From: Chloroflexota bacterium
GTDB taxonomy: Bacteria; Chloroflexota; UBA11872; VXNJ01
Assembly (NCBI GenBank): GCA_030744875.1
Contig: JASLPR010000056.1
Location: 1 to 62,231 of the forward strand
Length of the DNA stretch: 62,231 bases
Direction: 5' to 3'
Translations under genes and position numbers: made by a program
The notes under the pieces: generated by a model
Seen by the model: only the letters and a program-made list of their open reading frames with translations
Told to the model about the DNA's origin: nothing
The model's database searches: none
Shown: positions 8,802 through 17,679 of the stretch, one piece after another
Layout of the letters: every line of letters begins with the position of its first letter
Position numbering within the stretch: the stretch's first letter is position 1

Positions 8802-8973
8802 CGTTCCGCCTTTGCCGCCGGGCCGGGTCCTGGCGGTTTTCCGCCCGGTCCCCGGCTAATTGGCTACGTTCCCGGCGAAAGTAGCTTACCGCCGCCGGCC
8901 GAGTCCCGCGTACCGGCGATCCTCGCCGCCCCATTACAATGGCCGGACTATTGGGGAATACAGGGAGAACGCC

Positions 8974-10020
8974 ATGCCGGGACTTTTTGACACCTACGCG
9001 ATCCGTGCTCTGACCCTCAAGAACCGTATCGTCATGCCGCCGATGTGCATGTGGGCGTCCGACGCCAACGGCGAGGCCACCGACTGGCACTTTGTCCACT
9101 ACGGCGCCCGCGCGGTCGGCGGAATGGGGCTCATCATCGTCGAGGTCAACGCCGTCGAGCAGCGCGGCCGGATCGACGATATCGACCAGGGCGACCTGGG
9201 CATCTGGGACGACTGCCACATCGAGCCGCTGGCCCGGTTCGTAAAGTTCTGCCGCGAGCAGGGTGCGGCGATGGCGATCCAGATCGGTCACGCCGGCCGC
9301 AAGGCCTACGGTGGACTCAAGGGCCGAGGCGCCGTGCCGGCAGTGGCTCCCTCGGCAATCCCCTTCGACGACGGCTGGGAGACGCCCCACGAGCTGTCGC
9401 TCGCCGAGATTCCCGGCATCATCCAGAGCTTCCGCGACGGGGCCCGTCGTGCCGTGCAGGCCGGATTCCAGGCCATCGAGCTACACGGCGCCCACGGCTA
9501 CCTGCTGAGTTCGTTCCTGTCACCGCTGGCCAATCACCGCGGCGACGCCTATGGCGGCGACATCAATGCCCGCGCCCGGCTGGCCTGCGAGGTGACCGAG
9601 GCCGTTCGCGGTGACCTGTCCGACGAGGTGCCGATCATCGTTCGCGTATCGGCCACCGACTGGCAGGAAGACGGCAACACGATTGACGATCTGATCGCGG
9701 CGTCGAAGCTGCTCAAGGGGGCTGGCGCGGACATGATCCATGTCAGCTCGGGTGGCAACCACCCGGGCCGCCCGTCGACCCACCCGGGGTACATGGTTGG
9801 GTTCTCGGAGGCCATCCGGAATGGTGCGGATATCCCCACCATCGCCGTCGGCCTGATCCGCCATCCGGAGCTTGCAGAAGAGGTGATCCGCAACGAGCGC
9901 GCCGATCTGGTCGCGATCGGCCGCGAGATGATGCGTACCCCCGCCTGGCCTTACGTGGCGGCGGCCCGACTGGGGGTCGACCTGGAGTGGCCCGAGCCCT
10001 ACGAGACCGCGAAACTCTAG
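8974..10020 (+). CDS. Old Yellow Enzyme family NADH:flavin oxidoreductase (YqjM-like)
   Basis: A 348-residue FMN-binding TIM barrel of the YqjM/thermophilic-like OYE class. PPMCMWA carries the class-specific Cys (C25); the next aromatic is Trp where YqjM has Tyr. QIGHAGRKA, ELHGAHGYLLSSFLSP (H171 and H174, substrate-polarising pair), VRVSATDW, SSGGNHPGRP and GREMMRTPAWP complete the barrel. It reduces activated C=C bonds of enals, enones or nitro compounds with NAD(P)H. The start is ATG 8974, with AGGGAG seven bases upstream; the track's earlier start at 8860 lies in non-coding sequence. No partner genes. Confidence 0.95.
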   Translation: MPGLFDTYAIRALTLKNRIVMPPMCMWASDANGEATDWHFVHYGARAVGGMGLIIVEVNAVEQRGRIDDIDQGDLGIWDDCHIEPLARFVKFCREQGAAMAIQIGHAGRKAYGGLKGRGAVPAVAPSAIPFDDGWETPHELSLAEIPGIIQSFRDGARRAVQAGFQAIELHGAHGYLLSSFLSPLANHRGDAYGGDINARARLACEVTEAVRGDLSDEVPIIVRVSATDWQEDGNTIDDLIAASKLLKGAGADMIHVSSGGNHPGRPSTHPGYMVGFSEAIRNGADIPTIAVGLIRHPELAEEVIRNERADLVAIGREMMRTPAWPYVAAARLGVDLEWPEPYETAKL

Positions 10021-10164
10021 GAACGGCGCGCTCGGGCAGGGTACCTCGGCGGCCGCCCCGCCCCGCCGGACTAAGAGAGCGGTCTTTCCCGAAAGTGTTG
10101 GCAGGTCTATATACATTCTGTTTTGACGGACCTACCTTCATCGGACGAATAAGCCACCCGGGGG

Positions 10165-11121
10165 GTGTTGCCCTTGCAAGACTGGGAAATATCGGCCGCC
10201 GACTTCTATTTCGCCGTGCCAGTCGCCGACCTTCCGCTGGGCACCGTCGCCGCGGTGGATTTCTACATCCGCACTCGCGACGGCCACTCTGTCTATCTGA
10301 CCGCGGGCCAGGATCTCAACGACTCGATCCGGCTGGCGCACGACAGTTCCGGAATCGAGTCGCTGTATGTCCAGTCCGGCAAGGCCGGGCCGTATGTGCG
10401 GGGGGCATTTGAGGCCGCCCGCCTCCTGTTGGATTCGACGGATGCACCGGCCGCCAAACGCGCCCAGGCGATTCGCACGTCCGCGGGCGCGACCGCGCTG
10501 CACCTGGTCCACAACCCCGGGGTGCAGTCGTTCCAGATGGCCCGGGAGATTACCGAACTAACCGTGGCCGAGACGCTTGAGTCTCCTGAATCGCTCACCG
10601 CGCTGGTCAAGATGACCTACGTCGACCAGGAGCTTCACTACCACCTGGTCAATTCGTCGATCTACGCCATCGCGCTGGCCGGTCCGCTGGGCATCAGCGC
10701 CCCAGATTGCCTGATCACGATTGGTCTGGCGGGGCTGCTCTACGACCTCGGCATGGCCCGCATCGCGCGCCGCACGAGCACCGGCGATCCCGACCTCGAC
10801 CCGGTGGTCCGGCAGCACGTCTACATTGGCCGCGATCTCATTCAGTCCGTGCCCGGCATCTCCCGCGAAGTCCGCGACGCCGCGGTCGGCCATCACGAAC
10901 GCTGGGACGGCGGGGGCTACCCGGCTGGCCTGCAGAGCACGCGCATCCCACTGACCGGCCGTATCTGTGCTGTGGTCGATACCTTCGACGTGCTCACCAC
11001 CACGGTACCCGACGGCACCCCGGTGGGCGCGTTCCAGGCCCTGCGCGCGATGAGCCGCGATATGCCCGGTCGCTTCGATCCGGCGCTGCTCCGCGCGCTT
11101 GTCGTCGGGCTCAGCGCCTAG
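10165..11121 (+). CDS. HD-GYP domain protein with degenerate HD motif
   Basis: A 318-residue cytoplasmic protein starting at GTG. Residues 1 to about 130 form an unassigned N-terminal sensory-type region. From about 150 on it is an HD-GYP domain: H160, then LLYDLG (Y193-D194) where active enzymes have HD, H218, GHHERWDGGGYP (residues 242-253) and the closing VDTFDVLTT. HD-GYP domains hydrolyse cyclic di-GMP using two or three metals. Loss of the HD histidine to Tyr (CAC to TAC is one transition) suggests a binding or signalling role without full catalysis, or a sequence error. No receiver or GGDEF domain is attached. Confidence 0.85.
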   Translation: MLPLQDWEISAADFYFAVPVADLPLGTVAAVDFYIRTRDGHSVYLTAGQDLNDSIRLAHDSSGIESLYVQSGKAGPYVRGAFEAARLLLDSTDAPAAKRAQAIRTSAGATALHLVHNPGVQSFQMAREITELTVAETLESPESLTALVKMTYVDQELHYHLVNSSIYAIALAGPLGISAPDCLITIGLAGLLYDLGMARIARRTSTGDPDLDPVVRQHVYIGRDLIQSVPGISREVRDAAVGHHERWDGGGYPAGLQSTRIPLTGRICAVVDTFDVLTTTVPDGTPVGAFQALRAMSRDMPGRFDPALLRALVVGLSA

Positions 11122-11233
11122 CTCCCGGCGCGACCCGGTTTCGCCTCCACCACCGCGCTTCGGGCCGGTCGGCAAACCGCTACACTGAGTCCCCTCGGCG
11201 CGAATCAGGCGCCACCAGAAAGCGGGTAGCGAC

Positions 11234-12274
11234 ATGGCGGACATCAAACTCGGCCTCATCGGTTGCGGCGGAATCGTCGGCATGCTCCACCTGCCGGTTT
11301 ACATGGGCCAGCCCGAAGTCGAAATTGTCGGACTGGCCGACCCCAATGCCGACGCCATCAAGGTCGCCAAAGAGCCCCATGACTCGCTGGCCGACGTGCC
11401 CGAGTACGCCAATCACCGCGACCTGCTGGACAAATCTGGCGCCAACGCCGTCCTGATTTCCTCGCCGCACGCCTTCCACAGCCAGCAGATGATCGACTCC
11501 CTAGACGCCGGCTGTAACGTCCAGACCGAGAAGCCCGCCGGCGCGAGCCCGGCCGATGTCGAAGCCGCCATCGCCAAACGCGACGCGACCGGCAAGATCG
11601 TCCTGGTCTCCTACAACCGGCGCTTCATCCCGGTTTACCAGGGAATCGTGAAGGCCCTTCGCGACGGCAAGATCGGCAGCGTCCACGGCGTCTCCCTGAC
11701 CCACACCGAGAACTGGTTCGAGCGCAACCGCACCACCTGGCGCACGGTGAAGAAGATGGCCGGCGGCGGATTCATCATGGACACCGGCGCGCACACCCTG
11801 GACTTCATCCATCACGCCATCGGCAAGGACCCGGCGCTCGTCTCGGCCCGCCTCGACCGCATGGGCAGCGAAGTCGATGTCGCCGCCGCCGTCAGCTTCC
11901 AGTTCCAGGACGGCCCGATCGGCTCGGTTTTCACCACCGGGCTCGGCCCGGCGGTGGCCGGCTATCTCTGGGAAGACATCAGCTTCTTCGGTGACAAGGG
12001 CGCGATCATGCTGCGCTCGGTCGGTCCGGAGGCCTTCATGAATCCGACCGTCTTCTGGAACGATTTCGAGTCCGGCGAGACCACGGTCGAGGCGAACCCC
12101 GACGGTATAACCGACGACTACTTCCCCGGCCCCGGCACGAACTTCGTGAACGCCGTCATGGGCCGCCCGACCGCCGAGTACGCGACGCTCGAAGACGCCC
12201 TCCGCGTCCACAAGTTCGTCGACGCCATCTACCGCTCGGCCGATGCCGGTGGGGATGAGGTCACGGTCTTCTAG
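11234..12274 (+). CDS. Gfo/Idh/MocA family NAD(P)-dependent oxidoreductase
   Basis: A 346-residue two-domain dehydrogenase. The Rossmann start is LGLIGCGGIVGMLHLPVY, followed by the acidic LADPN, the substrate-domain signature TEKPAG, and GGGFIMDTGAHTLDFIHH with the catalytic-site His and Asp. Members oxidise or epimerise sugars, inositols and related polyols, or open pyranoses. It shares little beyond the fold with the second Gfo/Idh gene at 42 kb. The upstream GCGGGTAGCGAC is a weak ribosome binding site. It stands alone between a signalling gene and a hypothetical gene. Confidence 0.92.
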   Translation: MADIKLGLIGCGGIVGMLHLPVYMGQPEVEIVGLADPNADAIKVAKEPHDSLADVPEYANHRDLLDKSGANAVLISSPHAFHSQQMIDSLDAGCNVQTEKPAGASPADVEAAIAKRDATGKIVLVSYNRRFIPVYQGIVKALRDGKIGSVHGVSLTHTENWFERNRTTWRTVKKMAGGGFIMDTGAHTLDFIHHAIGKDPALVSARLDRMGSEVDVAAAVSFQFQDGPIGSVFTTGLGPAVAGYLWEDISFFGDKGAIMLRSVGPEAFMNPTVFWNDFESGETTVEANPDGITDDYFPGPGTNFVNAVMGRPTAEYATLEDALRVHKFVDAIYRSADAGGDEVTVF

Positions 12275-12372
12275 GCCCTCAATCTCTGGCTCGCGGGGGA
12301 TGCAACGTATTCTAGGCAGTGAAGCTGGCCAGTGTCCGGCTATGCCGGTGACTCGGTAGGAAGTTTCACCTG

Positions 12373-12783
12373 ATGAACGACGAGCCAGGCACCAACGACG
12401 TGGAAGATCGATTCCACCGGGGGATGGCCGACGTTTATCAGCAGGCGAAGGACGAGTGCGATTACACCGCCACACGTTTCTTGCAGATGCTCGCCGAACA
12501 GGGAGGCCTGGGGACGGCCAGGACATTGCTGGGCGATTCAAAGACTTCGGACGGTTTCACTGCACTGAGGAAATGTGGCTGCCTGCACCTGACCGTCGAA
12601 AACCTTGTGCTCCGGTCTGAGTTTCAGGAATTGTTCACACCAGCCGAGCGCGAGACTGCTCTGAATCGTTTGAAGTTGCGTGGCTTCGATCCCGCCGGCC
12701 TTGCGACCGGCCAAGAAATGAAAGTCCCGAAAGGGTTCAGTCCCACGGCTCCCGACCGTCGGTGCACTCCGGCCAGCGTGTGA
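12373..12783 (+). CDS. Hypothetical protein, MADVYQQAKDE family
   Basis: A 136-residue protein. Residues 15-112 match my memory of a widespread small uncharacterised family: VYQQAKDECDYTATRFLQML, then GGLGTARTLLGDSKTSDGFTAL, LTVENLVL, and FTPAERETALNRLKLRGF. It is predicted all-helical, with no catalytic motif visible. AGGAAG lies about nine bases before the ATG. The last 47 bases overlap the 3' end of mmsA on the other strand, and the final ~24 residues look like non-homologous extension. This family is often scattered as a single gene. Function unknown. Confidence 0.75.
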   Translation: MNDEPGTNDVEDRFHRGMADVYQQAKDECDYTATRFLQMLAEQGGLGTARTLLGDSKTSDGFTALRKCGCLHLTVENLVLRSEFQELFTPAERETALNRLKLRGFDPAGLATGQEMKVPKGFSPTAPDRRCTPASV

Positions 12784-14254
12784 TCACGACCTTTGCGTCG
12801 GTGAAGAACTGCACCGCGTTGCCGCCCTGCCCGTGCAGGTCGCCGAAGAACGACGCCCTGCGGCCACTGAACGGGAAGAACGCCATCGGCGCGGCAACGC
12901 CGACGTTCACGCCGACGTTGCCGATATCCACTCGCTGCGCGAACTCCCGCGCCGCTCCGCCGTGGCTGGTGTAGATCGACGCCGCGTTGCCGAATTCCGA
13001 CGCCTCGATGGCGGCGATCGCTTCGTACAGGGTGTCCATGCGGATCAGGTTCACCGCCGGTCCGAACACCTCTTCCCGTGCGATCTTCATGTCCATCGTT
13101 ACGCCCTCCAGCAGCGTCGGCCCCACCCAGTAGCCGTCCGGGTGACCTTCCACCGTCGCGCCGCGGCCGTCGACGATCACCGTCGCGCCCTCGGCCTCCG
13201 CCCCATCCACGTAGCCGACGATCCGCTCCTGGGCTTCCCTGGAAATCACCGGGCCCATCCCGGTCGCCGGGTCGAGCCCGTCGCCCAGCGCAATCGCCTC
13301 GGTGGTCGCCACGAGGCGTTCCTTCAGCGGTTCGTAGGCTTCACCGACGGCGATGATGTTCGATCCGGCCAGGCAGCGTTCGCCGGCACAGCCGAAGATC
13401 GAGCCCATCATGTTCGACACTGCGGCGTCCATCACCGCGTCGGGCAGTACGACCAAGAAGTTCTTGGCTCCTCCCTGACACTGGGCGCGCTTGCCGTTGG
13501 CGCTCGCCGCCGCGTACACGCTCCGGGCCACCGGCGTTGACCCTACGAACGACACTCCCTGGACCTGCGGGTGCGCGCAGAGCGCCTCGCCGACTTCCGT
13601 GCCCCCGTGGAGGATCGTCAGCACGCCGGGCGGGAATCCCGCTTCGAGAACCAGCCGGGCGAGCTCCATCTGGCTCAGCGGCGCCTGCGGCGAGGGCTTG
13701 ATCACGTAGCTGTTGCCGGTGGCCAGCGCGTAGGGCGCGAACCACCAGGGCACCATGCTGGGGAAATTGAACGGCGCAATCTGGGCGAAGACTCCGAGCG
13801 GCTCGCGGATCATCGTCTCGTCGAAGCCGGCCGCGATGTCCGCCGCGAAGTCGCCCATCTGCAACGACGGTATCCCGGCCGCCATCTCGACGTTTTCGAG
13901 GGTGCGGATCACTTCGCCGCGCGATTCCTCCAGAGTCTTGCCGTTCTCGAGTGTGCACAGCCGCGACAGGTCCTCGAAGTTCTCCTCGATCAGCCGGTGC
14001 AGTCGGAACAGGTAGCGCGCGCGATTCACCGCCGGGACTTTGCGCCACTCCAGGTACGCGGCCTGAGCCGCCGCCAGCGCCGCGTCCACCTCGGCTGGCG
14101 TTGACAACGGCACCGTGGCGATGGTTGCGCCGGTGGCCGGATTCGTCACCGCCACCGTCTCGGTCGCCTGTGACGGGACCTCTTCCCCACCGATCAGGTT
14201 GGCCAGGGGCGTGTCCGGGGAAATGCTTTCGAGGATGGAACCGTTGCCGCTCAT
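12737..14254 (-). CDS. mmsA: CoA-acylating methylmalonate-semialdehyde dehydrogenase
   Basis: A 505-residue aldehyde dehydrogenase of the MmsA/IolA branch. Evidence is APFNFPSMVPWWFAPYALATGN (oxyanion Asn near 163), FVGSTPVARSVY, QGGAKNFLVVLPDA, which is typical of CoA-acylating members, and FGCAGERCLAGS with catalytic Cys294. It converts methylmalonate semialdehyde or malonate semialdehyde plus CoA and NAD to propionyl-CoA or acetyl-CoA, in valine, inositol or beta-alanine catabolism. The beta-hydroxyacid dehydrogenases at 45-48 kb could feed it with semialdehyde; that link is inference. GGGAG precedes the ATG. Confidence 0.95.
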   Translation of the reverse strand: MSGNGSILESISPDTPLANLIGGEEVPSQATETVAVTNPATGATIATVPLSTPAEVDAALAAAQAAYLEWRKVPAVNRARYLFRLHRLIEENFEDLSRLCTLENGKTLEESRGEVIRTLENVEMAAGIPSLQMGDFAADIAAGFDETMIREPLGVFAQIAPFNFPSMVPWWFAPYALATGNSYVIKPSPQAPLSQMELARLVLEAGFPPGVLTILHGGTEVGEALCAHPQVQGVSFVGSTPVARSVYAAASANGKRAQCQGGAKNFLVVLPDAVMDAAVSNMMGSIFGCAGERCLAGSNIIAVGEAYEPLKERLVATTEAIALGDGLDPATGMGPVISREAQERIVGYVDGAEAEGATVIVDGRGATVEGHPDGYWVGPTLLEGVTMDMKIAREEVFGPAVNLIRMDTLYEAIAAIEASEFGNAASIYTSHGGAAREFAQRVDIGNVGVNVGVAAPMAFFPFSGRRASFFGDLHGQGGNAVQFFTDAKVVITRWPECTDGREPWD

Positions 14255-14429
14255 CAGGGTCGCTCCCGCTCCCCGCCGCGAGCCACGGGGTATTGGTTCT
14301 TGTTGCGCGGCGAAGGTAGCAGGTCGGCCACCATTCTGGAAACATCACCGCCGACATTGACGCCGGGGCTTAACATAAGGCCGAAACACGGAGCGTTGCG
14401 CAACTGAGGGGCCCGATCGGAGGCCGGCG

Positions 14430-14858
14430 ATGACGACCGACGACGGACGGCTGCGCTATACCTTCGCATTCTGTACCTACCGGCGCGGCTGCGTCATCGA
14501 GGACGCCATCGGCAGCCGGCTCCAGGAACAACTATCCCGCCTCACCGCCGAATTCGACGCTGACCTGCTGGATATCGGTTGCGCCGCCGACTCGGTCTTG
14601 ATCCGCGTTGCCGCCCCGCCCACCATCGCCCCGACGGATCTGGCCCTGGCGCTCAAGGAAGGCTCCGAACGCACCCTCCGCGCCGAGTTCCGCCAGTTGC
14701 GCGCGGTCACCGCCCTCTGGACCTCCGGCTACCTGGTCACCACCGACCCGCGACCCGATTCCGATCGTCTCGCTCGCTTCGTGGAGGAGGAACGCGACCA
14801 CGAGTCCGGCTTGCGGGTCATCATCACCGCCCCGCCGTGGACTTCCACGTCTCGCTAG
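14430..14858 (+). CDS. IS200/IS605 TnpA-like protein lacking HUH and catalytic Tyr
   Basis: The 142-residue intact ORF follows the Y1 (IS200-type) transposase fold. It opens with YTFAFCTYRRGCVIED, then an amphipathic helix, then the strand that normally bears HUH, then APPTIAPTDLALALKEGSERTLRAEF and LWTSGYLVTT, and a last helix. The canonical 'MPDHVHLLV' reads AADSVLIRV (both His lost, S55 and L57), and the catalytic 'Y' helix reads RLARFVEEE (F117). It cannot cleave DNA by the known mechanism. No IS ends or tnpB are nearby, so it is a domesticated or vestigial single-strand DNA or RNA-binding descendant. Family assignment is by pattern recognition. Confidence 0.7.
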   Translation: MTTDDGRLRYTFAFCTYRRGCVIEDAIGSRLQEQLSRLTAEFDADLLDIGCAADSVLIRVAAPPTIAPTDLALALKEGSERTLRAEFRQLRAVTALWTSGYLVTTDPRPDSDRLARFVEEERDHESGLRVIITAPPWTSTSR

Positions 14859-15715
14859 TCGTCCGCTTCGCCGAGGGCCTCGCCCACAAACTCCACCACC
14901 GCCGCCACCATCTTCTCCCCGGCCAGCAGCGCGTGGTCGTTGTGGTCAGCCCCGGCGATCTCCAGCAGGCGCTCGCCCCTTCCCGCCGCCGCGAAGAGCC
15001 GCCGGCTCTGCTCCGGCGGGACCAGGCTGTCCGCCGTCCCCACGATCACCAGCAGCGGCGCGATCACCCGACCGATCCGGTCGATCGACGGGAACCGATC
15101 CTTCAGCAACAGCCCTGAGAGCAGGAACGGGTAGTGCGTTCCGGCCATTTCCACCAGCGAGGTGAACGGCGACCGCAATATCAACGCCGCCGGCGGGCGC
15201 TCCCGGGCAAGCCCCACCGCCACCGCCGCACCCAGCGACTCCCCGAAGTACACGATCCGCTTCGGGTCCACATCGGCCCGGTCTTCTAGGTACCGCACCG
15301 CCGCCCGGGCGTCCACCGCCAGGCCCTCCTCGGTCGGGCTGCCTGGATTTCCGCCGTAGCCGCGATAATCAAACAACAGGACGCCCAGCTCCGCCGCCGC
15401 CAGCGCCTTCGCCAGCGGCGCCCGCAGGGCGCGATTGCCGCCGTTGCCGTTGAAGACCAGCACCGCCGCGGACACCGTCCGTTTCTTCCCGGGTTGTTGG
15501 AACGCCGGCAGGAACCACCCGCCCAGTTCCAGCCCGTCCTCCGTCACCAGCACCGCCTCCTCCCCGCCCGGCAGCAGGGCCGCCACCGGACCCGGCGCGC
15601 CGCCGGATGGGAAATAGATAAGGCTCCTTTGCAGCAACCAGGCCAGCAAAAGCACCAGCGCGACCACGAGCGACACAGCCGCCACCGGGACCAGCCACCG
15701 CTCCATTCCCGGCAC
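14855..15715 (-). CDS. Membrane-anchored alpha/beta hydrolase (BEM46/ABHD13-like)
   Basis: A 286-residue protein. A single N-terminal membrane segment (residues about 7-29, VPVAAVSLVVALVLLLAWLLQ) is followed by RSLIYFPSG, usual in this family. The hydrolase core has VLVFNGNGGN (oxyanion strand), LLFDYRGYGGNPGSPTEEG, nucleophile elbow FGESLGAA, Asp in VGTADSLVP and His in IAGADHNDH. It probably acts on lipid or ester substrates at the outer membrane face. Its 3' end overlaps the TnpA-like gene by four bases, and it follows the YihY gene by four bases, suggesting a two-gene operon. Confidence 0.9.
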   Translation of the reverse strand: MPGMERWLVPVAAVSLVVALVLLLAWLLQRSLIYFPSGGAPGPVAALLPGGEEAVLVTEDGLELGGWFLPAFQQPGKKRTVSAAVLVFNGNGGNRALRAPLAKALAAAELGVLLFDYRGYGGNPGSPTEEGLAVDARAAVRYLEDRADVDPKRIVYFGESLGAAVAVGLARERPPAALILRSPFTSLVEMAGTHYPFLLSGLLLKDRFPSIDRIGRVIAPLLVIVGTADSLVPPEQSRRLFAAAGRGERLLEIAGADHNDHALLAGEKMVAAVVEFVGEALGEADD

Positions 15716-15719
15716 CCGC

Positions 15720-16712
15720 CTAGCCCTCCCCCGCCACCTCGAGCTCCCGGTGCCGCATGCGATAGAACTCGGTGGCGAACTCCGCCCCGACCAGCAGCAC
15801 GATTGCCGACAGGTAGACCCACAGCATTACCGCGATCACCGTCCCCAACGAGCCGTAGACCACGTTGAAGGTCGCCAGATTGGTCGCGTACCAGGCGAAT
15901 CCAACCTTTAAGAGCTCGAACAGCACCGCCGCCAACGCCGCGCCCGGTAGCGCCTCCCGCCACGGCACCGGCGTGTTCGGCAACAGCACGTAGGTCAGTG
16001 CGAACGCCAGCGTGCTCACCGCCAGCGGGATGAACCGCCCGATAATCCCGGCCCCTGACTCGGTTGCGAAGTAGCCGATAACTGGAATCGTCTGGCCCGC
16101 CTGCTCAACTACGAACCGCGCTGCCTCGATCGCCCCCGATGCCCCCACCGATACGATCGCCAGTCCAGGCAATACCAACACCGCGAACAGGTCCACCAGC
16201 TTACCGTGCACCAGGCGGTGGTGCCGGTCCGCGTCCCAGGCCACCGTCAGCGCCCGCCGCAGCGCTGCGAACAACCGTGACGCCGACCACAGCAGGGCCA
16301 CGAACGCCACCAGGCCGACCCAGCCGCGGAAGTCCCCGGAGCCATTGCCGGCGTCGGCGATCAGGCTCTTGCCCGCTGGGATCGCCTGGTTCAGCGCCTC
16401 TAGGAGCGCCTCGTAGGCTTCCTGCCCGAACGAAAAATACGACACGATTACACCGGCGCCCAGCAGTAGCGGAAACAGCGCGAAAAACGTGTGATACGCG
16501 ATCGCCGCCGCATGCGTGGCGCAGTCGTCCTCCTCGAATTCGCGCCCGGTCCGGCGGATCAATTTCACCAGCGATCGCAACGGACCCGGCAGTCGTCGTT
16601 CCAGCGCCGCGGCCCGTTCACCGATGCCCCGGCCCGTCTCCCCGACCCATCCCGCAACCCCACTGCGCCGGCCCGACTCCCGGCCTTCGCTACCCGGCGG
16701 TTCGGATTTCAT
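15720..16712 (-). CDS. YihY/virulence factor BrkB family membrane protein
   Basis: Inner-membrane protein with six predicted helices. The signature 'AAAIAYHTFFALFPLLL' opens the core, and the later 'WREALPGAALAAVLFELLKVGFAWY' and FNVVYGSLGTVIAVMLWVYLSAIVLLVGAEF are family-diagnostic. Members were once misnamed ribonuclease BN; the function is unsettled, and transport or envelope roles have been proposed. The ATG at 16712 has no Shine-Dalgarno but an AATAAT six bases upstream, so the transcript may be near-leaderless. The track's GTG at 16739 overlaps the tandem repeats and seems less likely. It is upstream of the alpha/beta hydrolase in the same operon. Confidence 0.9.
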   Translation of the reverse strand: MKSEPPGSEGRESGRRSGVAGWVGETGRGIGERAAALERRLPGPLRSLVKLIRRTGREFEEDDCATHAAAIAYHTFFALFPLLLGAGVIVSYFSFGQEAYEALLEALNQAIPAGKSLIADAGNGSGDFRGWVGLVAFVALLWSASRLFAALRRALTVAWDADRHHRLVHGKLVDLFAVLVLPGLAIVSVGASGAIEAARFVVEQAGQTIPVIGYFATESGAGIIGRFIPLAVSTLAFALTYVLLPNTPVPWREALPGAALAAVLFELLKVGFAWYATNLATFNVVYGSLGTVIAVMLWVYLSAIVLLVGAEFATEFYRMRHRELEVAGEG

Positions 16713-16738
16713 ACCGCGATTATTGCAGGTGGTCCACA

Positions 16739-16843
16739 ACCGCTTTCCTGCGCCAAAACGGCGGCGGTCACAGACCGCTTTCCCGCGCCGAAGCGGCGGC
16801 GGTCGCAGACTGCTTTCTTGCGCCGGGGCGGCGGGGGGGCGAT
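16739..16843 (+). repeat. Three tandem 35-bp degenerate repeats
   Basis: Three head-to-tail copies of a 35-base unit (16739-16773, 16774-16808, 16809-16843) share a core ACCGCTTTCCxGCGCC, then xxxxCGGCGGCGG. Copies 1 and 2 differ at only a few positions; copy 3 is more diverged. Each can form a weak CCGC/GCGG hairpin. They sit between the divergent YihY and Fe-S protein genes, so they could be operator copies or simple slippage expansion. Confidence 0.8.
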
Positions 16844-16926
16844 ATCGTTCCCTGGCTCGGATGGCGGCGCAAACCCGGTGGGGTCCGCTAATATCGCCTT
16901 ATCAACTGCCAGGGAAGGGGATCACC

Positions 16927-17679
16927 ATGGCGCTGCAACTCGACACCATCCAGGAGACCGGGGAACAGGTCGAAGCCGCCGCCCGCGAACTCGGTGCCGA
17001 AATCTACGGCGTCGCCTCCGTCGAAACCTTCAACCGCCTCTTCCCGCGCAAGCCCTCGCCCGACAAGTTCGTCGAAGGCGCCCGCTCGGTCATCGTCGTA
17101 GGCCTGCCGTTCAGTCCCGAAATCCAGGACACTATCGCCAGGCCCTGGATGGCCGAAATCCACCGCGAGGCCTCCATGGACGCCGCTATGGGCGATTCCG
17201 CCGAGCAGCACCCGCCGCCCGGCGCCGAGCGCTACTACCACGGCCCGGAAAACGACATGCTGACCCACGAAACCCACATGATCGCCTATCGCCTCGCCGC
17301 CCAGATTCGCGCCGAGGGATACAGCGCCTTCTACTTCCCCGACGTCAAGATCGAGCCTCGCTTCAAGACGGCGCCCTTCTACTTTCTGCCCACGATGTTC
17401 GCCGCCGGCATGGGCCAGCTGGGCATGAACTGCTGCATCCTGACTCCGGAGTACGGCCCGCGCTTTCGGGTGACCGCCATCATCACCGATCTCGAGTTGC
17501 CGGCCGGCGAGCCAATGGAAGAGCGCAACTACCCGGGCTGCGAGGACTGTAAGGAGTGTGTCAAGCGCTGCCCCAGCCACGCCATCAACGGCAAGTACTG
17601 GAAGAACGTCTTCCGCTGCTCCGACTACGGCTGCTCCAGCACCTGCCTCAGCGTCTGCCCGGTCGGCAAGGAGAACTAG
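16927..17679 (+). CDS. Fe-S protein related to QueG/reductive dehalogenase C-terminal half
   Basis: A 250-residue protein with two ferredoxin-type clusters. GCEDCKECVKRCPSHAI (CxxCxxCxxxCP) and CSDYGCSSTCLSVCP sit at the C-terminus. The N-terminal part (VASVETFNRLFPRKPSPDKFVEGARSVIVVGLPF, then AAQIRAEGYSAFYFP and MFAAGMGQLGMNC) matches the cobalamin-binding-fold region of epoxyqueuosine reductase-like and reductive-dehalogenase-like proteins. A cobalamin adenosyltransferase is elsewhere in the window but unlinked. It is much shorter than true QueG (about 380), so the substrate is open. AGGGAAGGGG gives a strong ribosome binding site for ATG 16927. Confidence 0.85.
   Translation: MALQLDTIQETGEQVEAAARELGAEIYGVASVETFNRLFPRKPSPDKFVEGARSVIVVGLPFSPEIQDTIARPWMAEIHREASMDAAMGDSAEQHPPPGAERYYHGPENDMLTHETHMIAYRLAAQIRAEGYSAFYFPDVKIEPRFKTAPFYFLPTMFAAGMGQLGMNCCILTPEYGPRFRVTAIITDLELPAGEPMEERNYPGCEDCKECVKRCPSHAINGKYWKNVFRCSDYGCSSTCLSVCPVGKEN

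Noticed and set aside
16739-16843. CRISPR-like array
   Set aside because: The three 35-base units are directly adjacent with no spacers, and no cas genes occur in the window.
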